Assembly: GCA_025352225.1 (NCBI GenBank) | Contig: JANXTT010000073.1 | Span: 1 to 64,000 of the forward strand | Direction of reading: 5' to 3' | DNA: 64,000 nt | Source of the DNA: Mucilaginibacter sp. | GTDB lineage: Bacteria > Bacteroidota > Bacteroidia > Sphingobacteriales > Sphingobacteriaceae | In this document: in pieces, positions 37,749-47,392 of the stretch | Position numbering within the stretch: the stretch's first letter is position 1 | Layout: every line of letters starts with the position of its first letter | Notes under the pieces: model-generated | The model's database searches: none | Told to the model about the DNA's origin: nothing | Seen by the model: only the letters and a program-made list of their open reading frames with translations | Program-made: the position numbers and the translations under genes

Positions 37749-38560
37749 AGCGCGGTTATCAATTCTTTAAGTATCAGCGTTAATTTAGGTTCAGCAGCGT
37801 AGGCAACCGCAAGTATTTCGTCTACAGATACCGGTGTAAGTATTTCCGGAAAACCTTCGTCTGTTAAAACAGAAATAGCAAAAACTGGTAAACCCATATG
37901 GTTGGCTACAATAACTTCGGGTACGGTACTCATACCAACGGCGTCACCTCCTATAATCCGCAAAAAGCGGTATTCGGCTTTGGTTTCTAAGTTTGGCCCC
38001 GTAACTGATACATAAACACCTTTATGGCATACTATATTGTTACTGGCAGCAATTTTTAATGCTTTATCGATCAGCGTTTTTTTATACGGCTCGCTCATAT
38101 CCGGGAAACGAGGGCCTAATTCATAATTATTATTGCCAATTAGTGGGTTATGTGGCTGTAAATTAATATGATCCTCAATCACCATCAAATCGCCTTTTTT
38201 GAAATCAGGGTTTAAAGAACCACTCGCGTTTGAAACAAACAAAGTTTTTATACCCAACATTTTCATAACCCTTACCGGGAAAGTAATTTGTTGCATGCTA
38301 TACCCTTCATAATAATGCAGCCGCCCTTGCATAGCCACAACATTTTTACCTACCAGCCTGCCAAATATCAATTTACCTGAATGAAACTCCAGCGTTGAAA
38401 TAGGAAAATCAGGAATGTTGGAATACATCATCTGTTTTTCGATTTCTATTTCTTTAACTAAACCGCCTAAACCTGTACCTAATATAATCCCTACCTCGGG
38501 TTCAAAATCGCCAATACGACTTTTTATATAATTAGTGGTTTGTTGTATGTTCTCTAACAT
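37745..38560 (-). CDS. punA: Purine-nucleoside phosphorylase
   Basis: Phosphorolysis of inosine and guanosine in purine salvage. The 271-residue protein shows the class I (trimeric) features: [10 protein letters not shown], phosphate-binding [21 protein letters not shown] and the base-binding [20 protein letters not shown]. Its start overlaps the end of lpxK by 29 nt, and its stop overlaps the porin start by 4 nt. Confidence 0.94.
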   Translation of the reverse strand: MLENIQQTTNYIKSRIGDFEPEVGIILGTGLGGLVKEIEIEKQMMYSNIPDFPISTLEFHSGKLIFGRLVGKNVVAMQGRLHYYEGYSMQQITFPVRVMKMLGIKTLFVSNASGSLNPDFKKGDLMVIEDHINLQPHNPLIGNNNYELGPRFPDMSEPYKKTLIDKALKIAASNNIVCHKGVYVSVTGPNLETKAEYRFLRIIGGDAVGMSTVPEVIVANHMGLPVFAISVLTDEGFPEILTPVSVDEILAVAYAAEPKLTLILKELITAL

Positions 38561-39590
38561 AGTTTATTGTTAATTGATCAAATTGATTGCCGTTAGCTAA
38601 AAACGTTACAGCTATAGGCATCACCAAAAACGGCATCTGTTTAACAAGCGGTAGTAGTTCTTGTTCTCGCAAACGTTGCGCATCTTTTTCTGTTGTAACT
38701 ATTATTTTTTTTACCGCGGCACAAGCATTAAACTCATCAGCAAGTTTAGCAATATTTTTTAAGGTATATTGATGATGATCCGGATAATTATGATGAATTA
38801 TCTGTTTGGTATTCCTTTTTATTTGATTTATTAATGGTGTTGGGTTAGCAATCCCGGTTAATAAAAAAACCACTGCATTTTCCTCAATTACTTTATCTGC
38901 ATTTATGCCATCAATAGTTTGCAGGGCATTGTAACTAATACAGGTAAAAAATATTTGTTGTTTGGGATATAGCCGTAGCCTTAATTGTATCTCTTGTTGC
39001 TGTTTTACAGTTAAATATTCGGGGCATTTGGTTACCATGATGATATCAGCGCGCTTACGGCCAGCAAAAGGTTCGCGCAAATTTCCGGCGGGCAACAATA
39101 ATTGAGGCTCAAAAACCCGGCTGTAATCAAATAACAAAATACTGAGCCCTGGTTTAACTGCCCTGTGCTGATAGGCATCGTCCAATATAATTAATTCATG
39201 ATTATCCTTTAGTTGGTTTATTCCATAAACACGGTCTTCGCATACGCTTACGGTAATATCCGGAAATTTTTGCTTGAACTGGGCCGGCTCATCACCTAGC
39301 TGCCGGGCAGTTGAAATATCAGTGGCGGCAATTAAAAAGCCCTGGGTTTGCCGGCCATATCCACGACTAAGGATTGCCAATTTATAATGGCTCTTAAACA
39401 AACGGATCATGTATTCCGCCATTGGACTTTTGCCTGCTCCGCCAACATCAAGGTTACCTACTGCTATTATTGGTATATTAAACACCGTGCTTTTTAATAT
39501 ACCCGCATTGTAACACCCATTACGAATGAGAATCGCGCATCCGTACAGTAATGAAAAAGGCCATAAAAACCAGCGTAGGTATTTTAACAT
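38532..39590 (-). CDS. lpxK: Tetraacyldisaccharide 4'-kinase
   Basis: Phosphorylates the 4' position of the lipid A precursor at the inner membrane. The 352-residue protein has an N-terminal hydrophobic segment ([16 protein letters not shown]), the P-loop [14 protein letters not shown] and the [12 protein letters not shown] segment of the family. It is first in the operon with punA and the porin, and confirms a lipid A-bearing envelope. Confidence 0.95.
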   Translation of the reverse strand: MLKYLRWFLWPFSLLYGCAILIRNGCYNAGILKSTVFNIPIIAVGNLDVGGAGKSPMAEYMIRLFKSHYKLAILSRGYGRQTQGFLIAATDISTARQLGDEPAQFKQKFPDITVSVCEDRVYGINQLKDNHELIILDDAYQHRAVKPGLSILLFDYSRVFEPQLLLPAGNLREPFAGRKRADIIMVTKCPEYLTVKQQQEIQLRLRLYPKQQIFFTCISYNALQTIDGINADKVIEENAVVFLLTGIANPTPLINQIKRNTKQIIHHNYPDHHQYTLKNIAKLADEFNACAAVKKIIVTTEKDAQRLREQELLPLVKQMPFLVMPIAVTFLANGNQFDQLTINYVREHTTNH

Positions 39591-39705
39591 ATCAGCATGT
39601 AAAGATACAAAACAGCGTTGAAGCCCGGTTTAAATAACAGCATTGTATTTAAATTATTTTATAGCAAAAGGCTGTGGTTTTTACTTCTTATAATCATTTA
39701 AAAAC

Positions 39706-39719
39706 ATGACCGGCATCAT
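39706..39719. promoter_or_regulatory. Crp/Fnr-type palindrome upstream of the hemerythrin operon
   Basis: ATGACCGGCATCAT, of the form ATGAY-N4-RTCAT. Its centre (39712.5) is 36.5 bp before the last base of the -7-like box CATATTTG, about -41 from the predicted start, the usual activating (class II) position. Confidence 0.65.
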
Positions 39720-39741
39720 GGCAGGGTATTAACAGCTTTAT

Positions 39742-39749
39742 CATATTTG
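39742..39749 (+). promoter_or_regulatory. -7-like element of the hemerythrin operon
   Basis: CATATTTG, one mismatch from TAnnTTTG, 15 nt before the ATG. An imperfect box fits an activator-dependent promoter. Confidence 0.5.
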
Positions 39750-39764
39750 TTAAAACCCATTAAG

Positions 39765-40256
39765 ATGGAAAACAAACCGATTAAACGAAGTAAGTATTTG
39801 GTAGCACTTTCCAGCGATCATCACTTTGGATTGTTGTTTTGCTCGAAAATCAAAAGCGGGCTGGACAACAATGTAGAACTCAATCGGATAGAAACGTACA
39901 TTAATTATTTTGCCGAACATCACTTAAAAGCGCATTTTAATCAGGAAGACGAATTGCTGTTTAATAAGATTGATGATGGGCTTTGCTATCAGGCAAAAGC
40001 GGAGCATCGGATGTTAATTGAGCGGTTAAATAGATTGAATTATTATGAAAATGAAGAAGCCCGGGATTATACTTTATTTGCGGAATTGCTGATCAAACAT
40101 ATTCGCTTTGAAGAAAGAATATTATTCCCGCATTTGGAAAACGTTATGCCATTATCCATTTTACATAACGTGTGTGGTTTTTTAACGCAGCAACATCAAG
40201 TGCCCTTTAACGATAACTATCCAGATGAATTTTGGAAAAAACAAGCCAATGCTTGA
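39765..40256 (+). CDS. Hemerythrin-like di-iron protein
   Basis: From ATG 39765 (I reject the upstream TTG at 39747) the 163-residue protein carries a hemerythrin HHE pattern: His19/20 (SDHHFGLLF), His53/57 and Glu61 (EHHLKAHFNQEDELLF), His81 (AEHRMLIERL), then His112, Glu116 and His123 (KHIRFEERILFPHLE). These can bind a non-haem di-iron centre for O2 or NO. It overlaps the reductase gene by 8 nt, so the two are tightly coupled. It is preceded by a Crp/Fnr-like site. Confidence 0.85.
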   Translation: MENKPIKRSKYLVALSSDHHFGLLFCSKIKSGLDNNVELNRIETYINYFAEHHLKAHFNQEDELLFNKIDDGLCYQAKAEHRMLIERLNRLNYYENEEARDYTLFAELLIKHIRFEERILFPHLENVMPLSILHNVCGFLTQQHQVPFNDNYPDEFWKKQANA

Positions 40257-41256
40257 AATCAACACCGATATTTGCATTGTAGGCGCGGGCCCGGTAGGGT
40301 TATTTGCTGTTTTTGAAGCCGGCTTGCTAAAAATGCGCTGTCATTTAATTGATGTACTTACACAAGTGGGTGGCCAGTTAACTGAAATTTATCCTCAAAA
40401 ACCAATCTATGATATTCCAGGATATCCCGAAATAAGCGCGCAAGAATTAATTGACAAATTAATGAAGCAAATAAAACCATTTCAACCTGGTTTTACATTA
40501 GGCGAACGTGTAGAAACGGTAACATCTGAACCCGACAGTTCCATTATTGTTAAAACCAATAATACAACAATAAAATGCCAGGCTTTAGTAATAGCTGGTG
40601 GCTTAGGGTGCTTTGAACCCCGTAAACCTAATATTGATCGGTTGATTGAATTGGAAGGCAAGGGAGTGGCTTATATGATAAAGGATCCCGAAATGTTACG
40701 TGATAAGGAAGTTGTAATAGCCGGAGGGGGAGATTCGGCACTTGACTGGGCCTTGTTTTTAACACCTATAGCTGCCAAAGTAACATTGATCCATCGGGGT
40801 GATACTTTTAGAGGTGTGCCGGATTCCGCCGAAAAGGTTTTTAGATTAGCGAAGGATGGTAAAATCAATTTAATTCTTCAGTCCAATATAATAGCACTAA
40901 ACGGCGACGAGCACTTGCAGTCGGTTTCAGTTTTGGCAGGCAATAATGCACTTACAACAATACCTGCTGACTACTTTATCCCTTTGTTTGGGCTAAGCCC
41001 CAAACTTGGGCCAATAGCTAAATGGGGGCTTGATATTGATAAATCAGCAATTGAAGTAAACACTGTAGATTTCTCTACCAATATTGATCGCATTTATGCT
41101 ATTGGAGATATTAATACCTATCCGGGTAAGCTAAAATTGATTTTATGTGGGTTTCATGAAGCTGCCCTAATGGCGCAGAGTGCTTTTAAGTACGTCTATC
41201 CGGATAAGAAATTGAGCTTTAAATATACTACCGTATACGGTATCCCATCTTTTTAA
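40249..41256 (+). CDS. Ferredoxin/flavodoxin-NADP reductase, thioredoxin-reductase-like type
   Basis: ATG 40249 (MLEINTDICIVGAGPVG) gives 335 residues and an 8-nt overlap with the hemerythrin gene. FAD-binding GAGPVG, an NAD(P)-binding motif VVIAGGGDSALDWAL, and the closing IYAIGDINTYPGKLKLILCGFHEAALMA are the YumC-type pattern. No redox CxxC is present, so it is not a thioredoxin reductase. It should pass electrons between NADPH and the 2Fe-2S ferredoxin encoded 2 bp downstream. Confidence 0.92.
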   Translation: MLEINTDICIVGAGPVGLFAVFEAGLLKMRCHLIDVLTQVGGQLTEIYPQKPIYDIPGYPEISAQELIDKLMKQIKPFQPGFTLGERVETVTSEPDSSIIVKTNNTTIKCQALVIAGGLGCFEPRKPNIDRLIELEGKGVAYMIKDPEMLRDKEVVIAGGGDSALDWALFLTPIAAKVTLIHRGDTFRGVPDSAEKVFRLAKDGKINLILQSNIIALNGDEHLQSVSVLAGNNALTTIPADYFIPLFGLSPKLGPIAKWGLDIDKSAIEVNTVDFSTNIDRIYAIGDINTYPGKLKLILCGFHEAALMAQSAFKYVYPDKKLSFKYTTVYGIPSF

Positions 41257-41258
41257 CG

Positions 41259-41576
41259 ATGATTGAAATTACTATTGAAGATAGCACCGGCAAACAAACC
41301 ATTTTAGATATACCAACAGATATCAATTTAAGCCTGATGGAAGTTTTGAAAGCCGCAGATTATGCTATTTTGGCCACCTGCGGCGGAATAGCATTATGTG
41401 CCACTTGTTGTGTACAAGTAGTAAAAGGTATGGAGCGGCTTCTGCCGCCCAATAATTCTGAAATGGATATGCTGGATGTTTTGCCAAATGCCAATCAATC
41501 TAGCAGACTTGCCTGCCAGTTAAGGATAAATAAAGAAATGGATGGGATGATTTTCCGGATCGCTGGAAAAGATTAA
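41259..41576 (+). CDS. 2Fe-2S ferredoxin (adrenodoxin type)
   Basis: The 105-residue protein has a C-x5-C-x2-C cluster motif (CGGIALCATC, Cys41, 47, 50) and the fourth ligand Cys86 (SSRLACQLRI). This is the adrenodoxin/Isc-type ferredoxin pattern. An extra Cys51 follows the third ligand. It starts 2 bp after the reductase, making a hemerythrin, reductase, ferredoxin operon. Its stop faces nosY (29 bp apart) from the opposite strand. Confidence 0.93.
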   Translation: MIEITIEDSTGKQTILDIPTDINLSLMEVLKAADYAILATCGGIALCATCCVQVVKGMERLLPPNNSEMDMLDVLPNANQSSRLACQLRINKEMDGMIFRIAGKD

Positions 41577-41604
41577 ACGTTGTAACTGTATTCCATCAAA
41601 AAAA

Positions 41605-42372
41605 TCAAAGGTCTTTCTTTTTGAAAATCCTCAAGGCAATTAATAACGGGGTTACTATCCAAACCAATTGCATTATCAATGAAAAAACAATGCCTTGGCC
41701 ACTGCCAAAAAACTGTTGATATAAGGCCCCCGTATAACCCATTAAAGCTGATATATCCAGTTGAAGCAGGATGAGTATCCGTGCAAGGTCAATGGGATTT
41801 AGCGCTGTTAAAAAAATCATCACTTTTTCTAGCGGGTAATCTGAAAAACAGAATAGAAAAAGTAATACCAGACCATCAAATATAATAGAACAATAAAACC
41901 AAATCATTAATGCCAGTCCGATACCTTTAGCTTTATCACGGGTAAGGGTGCAGGTTAGAAAAGCGAGCGAAACAAAACTTAATGTTAACAACGCACCCGA
42001 TGCCATTAAAGTTAACCCGGTTACAGAAAATGCAAATATTAAAACCGGAATGCATATGCCTACAAAAAAAGCAGACATAATAGCACTACTAATCCCTATA
42101 AATTTCCCTAATAATATGGTTTGCCTGCTAATAGGTTGAGATACGAGCAATTCGGTAAACTCAGTAGCATTAAAATAATAAGTGGTTGCGTAAACAATGC
42201 TTACCAGCGGCACAATGATCATCATTACTGTTGTGATACTTACCAAGCCCTTAGTTACGTCGGCATCAGTCATGAAAATGGTTAAGCTGATAGCCATTAA
42301 TAGCAAAGTATAGGCAATAATTACCTTACTTCTTATAATATCCAGGATAATATATTTCGCGATTTTTAACAT
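41605..42372 (-). CDS. nosY: NosY-like ABC transporter permease
   Basis: The 255-residue protein has about six membrane helices and is an ABC-2 type permease. It directly follows the NosF-like ATPase with no gap. In known systems NosY works with NosF and periplasmic NosD in maturing the CuZ centre of nitrous oxide reductase. It is the last gene of the nos operon here. Confidence 0.88.
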   Translation of the reverse strand: MLKIAKYIILDIIRSKVIIAYTLLLMAISLTIFMTDADVTKGLVSITTVMMIIVPLVSIVYATTYYFNATEFTELLVSQPISRQTILLGKFIGISSAIMSAFFVGICIPVLIFAFSVTGLTLMASGALLTLSFVSLAFLTCTLTRDKAKGIGLALMIWFYCSIIFDGLVLLFLFCFSDYPLEKVMIFLTALNPIDLARILILLQLDISALMGYTGALYQQFFGSGQGIVFSLIMQLVWIVTPLLIALRIFKKKDL

Positions 42373-43083
42373 TTAACAACTTAAAATTTTGGTTAATACT
42401 TTACCCAGTTTTAGTTCGCCTGTTTCTTCTTTCAAGTCCTGTAAAGACTTATAAAATTTAATTTGTCCTTCAAAAAGATACATCACCTTATCAGAAATTT
42501 CATCCGCTTCGCTCATGATATGTGAAGTGATCAGAATTAATTTACCTTTAGATCTTTCATCCAATATTTTTTCTTTAAGATATTCTGCCGCAATTGGGTC
42601 AAGGCCCGCAGTAGGCTCGTCTAAAATAAGCACGTCCGGATTGAACATAAAAGCCAAAGCCGCGCTTACTTTTTGCAACGTCCCCCCGGATAAGGTATGC
42701 ATGGTTTTATGAAACATGTTTTCAAGGTGGTAAGCCTTTAACAGGTCGGTATCTAAAGCGGTTTTTTCTTGTCTGATGTCCATAATCATCTCAAACAACT
42801 GCCCAATTTTCATATTATCAGGATAATGACCAATTTGGGGCATATAGCCAATATGCTTTTTATAGGCAAAAGTATTAACAACCTGCTTGCCGCTAAATAA
42901 AATCTCGCCACAGTCCGGGATCACCATTCCGAGAATGGTTTTAATCAGCGTTGTTTTGCCTGATGCATTTGGCCCGAGGATAGAAACAATATTACCGATT
43001 TCAAAACTGCAATCTATACCCTTTAATACCTCTAAACGGCCAAATTTTTTTTTAAGCCCCCGAATTTCAATTATCTTTTCCAT
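42373..43083 (-). CDS. nosF: NosF-like ABC transporter ATPase
   Basis: The 236-residue ATPase shows Walker A GPNASGKTT, Q-loop, signature LSGGTLQKVSAALAF, Walker B VLILDEPTAGLDP and switch His (ITSHIMSEADE). It is placed between nosD and nosY and overlaps nosD by 13 nt, as expected for NosF of the NosDFY complex. Confidence 0.92.
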   Translation of the reverse strand: MEKIIEIRGLKKKFGRLEVLKGIDCSFEIGNIVSILGPNASGKTTLIKTILGMVIPDCGEILFSGKQVVNTFAYKKHIGYMPQIGHYPDNMKIGQLFEMIMDIRQEKTALDTDLLKAYHLENMFHKTMHTLSGGTLQKVSAALAFMFNPDVLILDEPTAGLDPIAAEYLKEKILDERSKGKLILITSHIMSEADEISDKVMYLFEGQIKFYKSLQDLKEETGELKLGKVLTKILSC

Positions 43084-44306
43084 GGTTTCATTCTGGGTTT
43101 TTCGTCTTTTACCGATTCTGGTGTAACCGAGGGTATAGCCCTTTCTACCTTATCCAGCAGATTTACAATAAAACTCCTCATCAGCATAACGCTTTGCGGA
43201 ATTTTCTCTATGATTTGCGCGTACAGGCTGATTGGCCTATAGGGGATGTCGCCTATGCCATCTTTGTTTAAATCATATCCTTCGTATTTATCCCAATAAT
43301 TATTATTAAAATAATTGTGTTTTAGCGTGCCATTGGTAGTTACATCAAATGAGTTCCCCTTAAAATTATTTTGCGTAAAAGTATTCTTGTCGCAACTTGC
43401 CAATACCCTTATGCCCCACCCGTTTGACTGGAAGTTGTTGTTAGTTATGTTGATGCGATCTGAGCCTTCCATATAAACCCCGGTTGTGTTACGTATAAAA
43501 CGGTTACCCTCAATTTGGCTGTCAGAAATTTCTTTAAGCAATAAGCCATAAATAGAGCTCCCCCAGTTTTCGATAAACAGATTATTTAACATTTTAATGC
43601 GCCTGGTATACATTACAGATACGCCCGATCCATTATTTTTGAAGGTATTGTGCCGGTAAATATCATCGTCAGAAAACATGAAATGCATACCATAACGGAT
43701 GTTTTTTTCGCTGAAATTATCTTCAATAAGGCTCTTTTTTGCAAATTCAAAATAGATCCCGTCGCGGTGCCGGGTAACATAATTCCCTTTTATAAAAATG
43801 TATTTGCATTTCCAGAGATGGATGCCGTTGCCTGAGTTTTCCTGGTTGTTTGAGCCGGTTAAATGGTTATGCAATACCTGGATGTGTTTTGAGTCGGATA
43901 GGTAGATGCCAAAAAAGTTGTTTCGTAAAATGTTATTACTGATAATAACGTACGCTACATTGTTTAACCGGATGCCTGCGTAATCTCGCATGGAACCTGT
44001 TTTAGAATTTTGAATAATAAAGCCATCAAATTTAACATGACTAGCGGTAATGGTTACCACCTCTTCATGGAAACGAGCGTCTAACACAGGAGCATTTTCT
44101 CCTAAAATTGTAAGTTCTTTATTAATCAACGTATTCTCAGATACATATATTCCCTTTTTAACGATGATGGTATCTCCGGAGTTAGCTATTTTAATAGCAG
44201 CCTTTAATGATGAAATAGTAGTTTTAGGAGCTACAATAATGGTTTTTGCTAAAACCGATACCGGCAGCAATAAAAAAATATATAGTTTAAAAAATATCCA
44301 TCTCAT
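43071..44306 (-). CDS. nosD: Nitrous oxide reductase maturation protein NosD
   Basis: The 411-residue periplasmic protein has a signal peptide (MRWIFFKLYIFLLLPVSVLA) and many right-handed beta-helix repeats (NNILRNNFFGIYLSDS and similar NN..F..NG units), the CASH/NosD-type structure. It donates copper-cluster components to NosZ with NosF and NosY. It follows nosL by 12 bp and overlaps nosF. Confidence 0.95.
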   Translation of the reverse strand: MRWIFFKLYIFLLLPVSVLAKTIIVAPKTTISSLKAAIKIANSGDTIIVKKGIYVSENTLINKELTILGENAPVLDARFHEEVVTITASHVKFDGFIIQNSKTGSMRDYAGIRLNNVAYVIISNNILRNNFFGIYLSDSKHIQVLHNHLTGSNNQENSGNGIHLWKCKYIFIKGNYVTRHRDGIYFEFAKKSLIEDNFSEKNIRYGMHFMFSDDDIYRHNTFKNNGSGVSVMYTRRIKMLNNLFIENWGSSIYGLLLKEISDSQIEGNRFIRNTTGVYMEGSDRINITNNNFQSNGWGIRVLASCDKNTFTQNNFKGNSFDVTTNGTLKHNYFNNNYWDKYEGYDLNKDGIGDIPYRPISLYAQIIEKIPQSVMLMRSFIVNLLDKVERAIPSVTPESVKDEKPRMKPWKR

Positions 44307-44318
44307 GGGTGCCTTTGG

Positions 44319-44756
44319 TTACCTCGTTTTTAGCATTTCGGGCCAATTGTATAGTTTAGCGGTTTTACTATCAATCGCTGTAGTTGCTCGTTCTTTAGAT
44401 ATAAAGGCAGCAAGGTTACCGCCCATGGGCGATTTGAATATGCCATCCGAAAGAAAGTAGCAATTTTGGGCATTAACTAAAACCCCAGGTTTATTATAGG
44501 TGCAAACTAAAAAAATAGTGTTCTGATCCGCAGCTATTTGGGGTTCAGTTTTCAAATAGGCCGCCATACATTCTGCAGCGTCAAACTTAAAAACCTTTCC
44601 TTTTGGAGTAACTATTTCAGCAGCAAACCTTTTGTCCATTATTGTCATTCTGCAATGCGCACAAGCATCCTTTCCATATTGAATAGGTTGTGGTTCACGG
44701 CTACACGACACTATTAAAAAAAGCACAGCAATTGCAAAAAGGGCTAATATTTTCAT
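44319..44756 (-). CDS. nosL: Copper-binding lipoprotein NosL
   Basis: The 145-residue product has a lipobox (FLIVSCSREP, Cys19). It carries the NosL motif CAHCRMTIMDKRFAAEI with the Cys/Met copper site and a later KFDAAECMAAYL. NosL is a Cu(I) chaperone for nitrous oxide reductase. Its start overlaps the upstream membrane-protein gene by 4 nt. Confidence 0.93.
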   Translation of the reverse strand: MKILALFAIAVLFLIVSCSREPQPIQYGKDACAHCRMTIMDKRFAAEIVTPKGKVFKFDAAECMAAYLKTEPQIAADQNTIFLVCTYNKPGVLVNAQNCYFLSDGIFKSPMGGNLAAFISKERATTAIDSKTAKLYNWPEMLKTR

Positions 44757-45328
44757 TTTAGTTTATGTGGTGATAAGCGAAATTCACTAAATAAAGATAC
44801 CGCTACCAGCAGTCCACTTAATCCCACTAAAATCCCTCCCGTGTCCGGTAACGATCCGGCGGTAAAGTTGAGCAGTTGCTTGTAGCCAACAAGTGGTGGC
44901 TGATAATTCATACCCTCAACCTTTATAGCCGCGTGCGGGTTTAAATTATGCCCATAATTATATTCCCACATATAAAAATCGGCAAACCCTAACATCGCAA
45001 ATAGGCATAGACTAATAAACCATATGCGTAAAAGCTTGCGGCTGTTGATGAAAACTGTAATAAAACCCGTCAGAATGATCAGACCGAAAATATAAGGTAG
45101 GATTTTAAATTCTGAAAAATCGTCCGCTTTGATAAATTTCATGCCGATATAGTGGTTAAGCCCATTGATCTGTTCAATATTTCCAGATAAGCCATTAAGT
45201 GATATTTTCATCTCAAGACCTTCGGGATATTGTGGCGCATCCAGCAAAATATGCCATAAAGGAATAAAATAAGCACTTATCATCAACATTGCTCCAATAA
45301 TGATCATTATTCTGGATGAAAGTTTCAT
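44753..45328 (-). CDS. Membrane protein of the nos operon
   Basis: The 191-residue protein has about four membrane helices (IIIGAMLMISAYFIPLWHIL at the start, ILPYIFGLIILTGFITVFI, and two more). Small membrane proteins of this kind sit beside nosZ in Bacteroidota and may serve the role of NosB of clade II operons, but I cannot show this from sequence. It lies between the terminator-like hairpin after nosZ and nosL. Confidence 0.7.
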   Translation of the reverse strand: MKLSSRIMIIIGAMLMISAYFIPLWHILLDAPQYPEGLEMKISLNGLSGNIEQINGLNHYIGMKFIKADDFSEFKILPYIFGLIILTGFITVFINSRKLLRIWFISLCLFAMLGFADFYMWEYNYGHNLNPHAAIKVEGMNYQPPLVGYKQLLNFTAGSLPDTGGILVGLSGLLVAVSLFSEFRLSPHKLK

Positions 45329-45340
45329 AATAATTAGGGA

Positions 45341-45379
45341 TAAAAAGTGTATCGCGATATAGAGAAGCGCGATACACTT
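45341..45379 (-). terminator. Intra-operon terminator directly after nosZ
   Basis: A perfect 12-bp stem (AAGTGTATCGCG with CGCGATACACTT) with an 11-nt loop, followed on the minus strand by TTTTTATC. It lies 10 bp beyond the nosZ stop and 17 bp before the next ATG, so it should cut transcription of the downstream nos genes partly. Confidence 0.8.
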
Positions 45380-45389
45380 GTGGCAAATA

Positions 45390-47372
45390 TTATTGAGTTA
45401 CGGGGTTGTTACCGATTGAAAATTTTAATGGAACTTTTGAATCTGCAGTAGACACTCTGAAATAGCCTTGCATTTCCTGATGGAGCGCAGAACAAAAGTC
45501 GGTGCAGTAAAAAGGCACTATACCAACCCGTTCCGGGTTCCATTTTAAGGTCATGGTTTCTCCTGGCATAATCAATAGTTCAGCGTTATTTGCCCCCTTG
45601 ATAGCAAATCCATGAGGTACATCCCAGTCTTGTTCCAGGTTGGTTACGTGTACATAAACATCATCGCCAAGTTTTATCCCTTCAATATTATCCGGAGCGA
45701 GGTGCGAGCGGATAGCCGTCATGTAAACATCAACTCTGCTCCCGGTTCTAACCACTTTGGCGTCTTTCTCCATACGGGTAACATAGGGGTTTTTGTTGTC
45801 TTCCAGTTTAAAAAACTTTACCTGATTTTTAAGGATCTTCTCGGCCGGGATAGCCTGTGCATAATGTGGTTCGCCAATGGTTGGAAAATCGAGCAACAGT
45901 TTCATCTTATTTCCAGAAATATCGATCAGCTGGCATGCCTGTGCTAATTCGGGGCCGGTTGGCAAATACCTGTCTTTTGTGATTTTATTTAAAGATAGCA
46001 AATACTTACCGTAAGGTTTCTTTGAATCGCCACCAGGGATACATAAATGTCCGGGAGAATAAAATGAAGGTATCCTGTCAATAATTTCCAGGTTTTCTAT
46101 CTTCCATTTTACAACTTCTGATGATACAAACATGGTGGTATAGGCAAAGCCCTTACCATCAAACTCGGTATGCAACGGGCCCAAACCCGGTTTTTTTACT
46201 TCGCCATGCAAAACTGCTTCGTATTTCAAAACGGGCAAATTACCGGATATTTTTCCTTCGAATTGCTTTTTGTCTATCGCGTCAAGCATCTTTTTAAACG
46301 AAAAAACAGGAATAACGGCGGCAAGCTTTCCACTCGCCACAATATATTCGCCATCAGGGGTTACATCAACACCATGCGGAGATTTTGGACAAGGGATATA
46401 ATACACTAAACCCGGAAACTGAGTAACATCCAATATTTGTGTCTCTTTCTCCATCGTTGAGGTTGCCATATGCGTACTTTCGTTATATACATTATGGGCG
46501 TATTTGGCTGCGATCTTCGTTCCTTTGCCGGCCTTAATCAGCTCTTCAGCCTTTTTCCAGTTTACGGCCATCACATAATCTTTATCCCGCTGACTGGCAT
46601 TTACTTCCAGCAGCGTATGCGCCTGTTCTGTATTGTAACAAGTAAAGAATATCCAATCGTGTGATGGGCCTTTTCCGGCGTGGGCCAAATCATAATTAAA
46701 CGGTGGCACTATAAGCTGGAACGCCAGATTCATGGTTCCTTTATCCTTATCTACCTTAACAAAAGATACCGCGCCTTTAAAGTTTTCTTTATAACTGTCT
46801 ATCGGGACATCGTTTTTTGTATAATCCAAAGGCTGACTAAAACGGGTATTCCCAACTACGTATTCTGTGTTTTCGGTACAGAAAGGCGAGGCATGATTGC
46901 CACCAATATTTGGCAGTTCCAATATCTCCGCAGTTTTGAATGTGGCCAGGTCAATCCGGGCGATGCGGGGCGTATTATTGCCGTTAATAAATATCCATCT
47001 GCCGTCATCTTCGCCATTGGTTTTTGATAACTCGGGATGGTGAGAATCATCCCAGGGTACAAACCCATGCGAAGTATTTAACATTGGTTTGGTTTCTTCA
47101 GTATAACCATATCCGTTTTCGGGATTTTGCGAGAACACCGGGATAACTTTTAGCAACCGCCCTGACGGTAACCCGTATGCTGCAATCTGACCGCTAAAAC
47201 CACCAGATAAAAAAGCATACAGTTCATCATACTTGCCCGGAGCTACGTAAACTTTTTGTGCCGCATCAGCATCTATTGATGCCCCAACTTTACCCGGTTT
47301 GCACGAAGATGTAAATAGAGATGCCAACATAACTGATGTTAACAGAATAAGTGTATTGTATGAACGTTTCAT
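45390..47372 (-). CDS. nosZ: Nitrous oxide reductase, Sec-type (clade II), predicted lipoprotein
   Basis: Reduces N2O to N2 in the periplasm. The 660-residue protein keeps all seven CuZ histidines (His111, 112, 160, 333, 401, 442, 503; for example DDSHHPELSKTNG and SPHGVDVTP). The CuA site is also complete: His587 (VPHGFAI), Cys623, Cys627, His631, Met634 (CTDFCSALHQEM). No twin-Arg motif is present. The N-terminus MKRSYNTLIL to FTSSCKPGK is a Sec lipoprotein signal with Cys24, so the enzyme may be membrane-tethered. It follows a cytochrome c gene by 20 bp. Confidence 0.97.
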   Translation of the reverse strand: MKRSYNTLILLTSVMLASLFTSSCKPGKVGASIDADAAQKVYVAPGKYDELYAFLSGGFSGQIAAYGLPSGRLLKVIPVFSQNPENGYGYTEETKPMLNTSHGFVPWDDSHHPELSKTNGEDDGRWIFINGNNTPRIARIDLATFKTAEILELPNIGGNHASPFCTENTEYVVGNTRFSQPLDYTKNDVPIDSYKENFKGAVSFVKVDKDKGTMNLAFQLIVPPFNYDLAHAGKGPSHDWIFFTCYNTEQAHTLLEVNASQRDKDYVMAVNWKKAEELIKAGKGTKIAAKYAHNVYNESTHMATSTMEKETQILDVTQFPGLVYYIPCPKSPHGVDVTPDGEYIVASGKLAAVIPVFSFKKMLDAIDKKQFEGKISGNLPVLKYEAVLHGEVKKPGLGPLHTEFDGKGFAYTTMFVSSEVVKWKIENLEIIDRIPSFYSPGHLCIPGGDSKKPYGKYLLSLNKITKDRYLPTGPELAQACQLIDISGNKMKLLLDFPTIGEPHYAQAIPAEKILKNQVKFFKLEDNKNPYVTRMEKDAKVVRTGSRVDVYMTAIRSHLAPDNIEGIKLGDDVYVHVTNLEQDWDVPHGFAIKGANNAELLIMPGETMTLKWNPERVGIVPFYCTDFCSALHQEMQGYFRVSTADSKVPLKFSIGNNPVTQ

Positions 47373-47392
47373 GAGATGTACTTTAAATGCGG

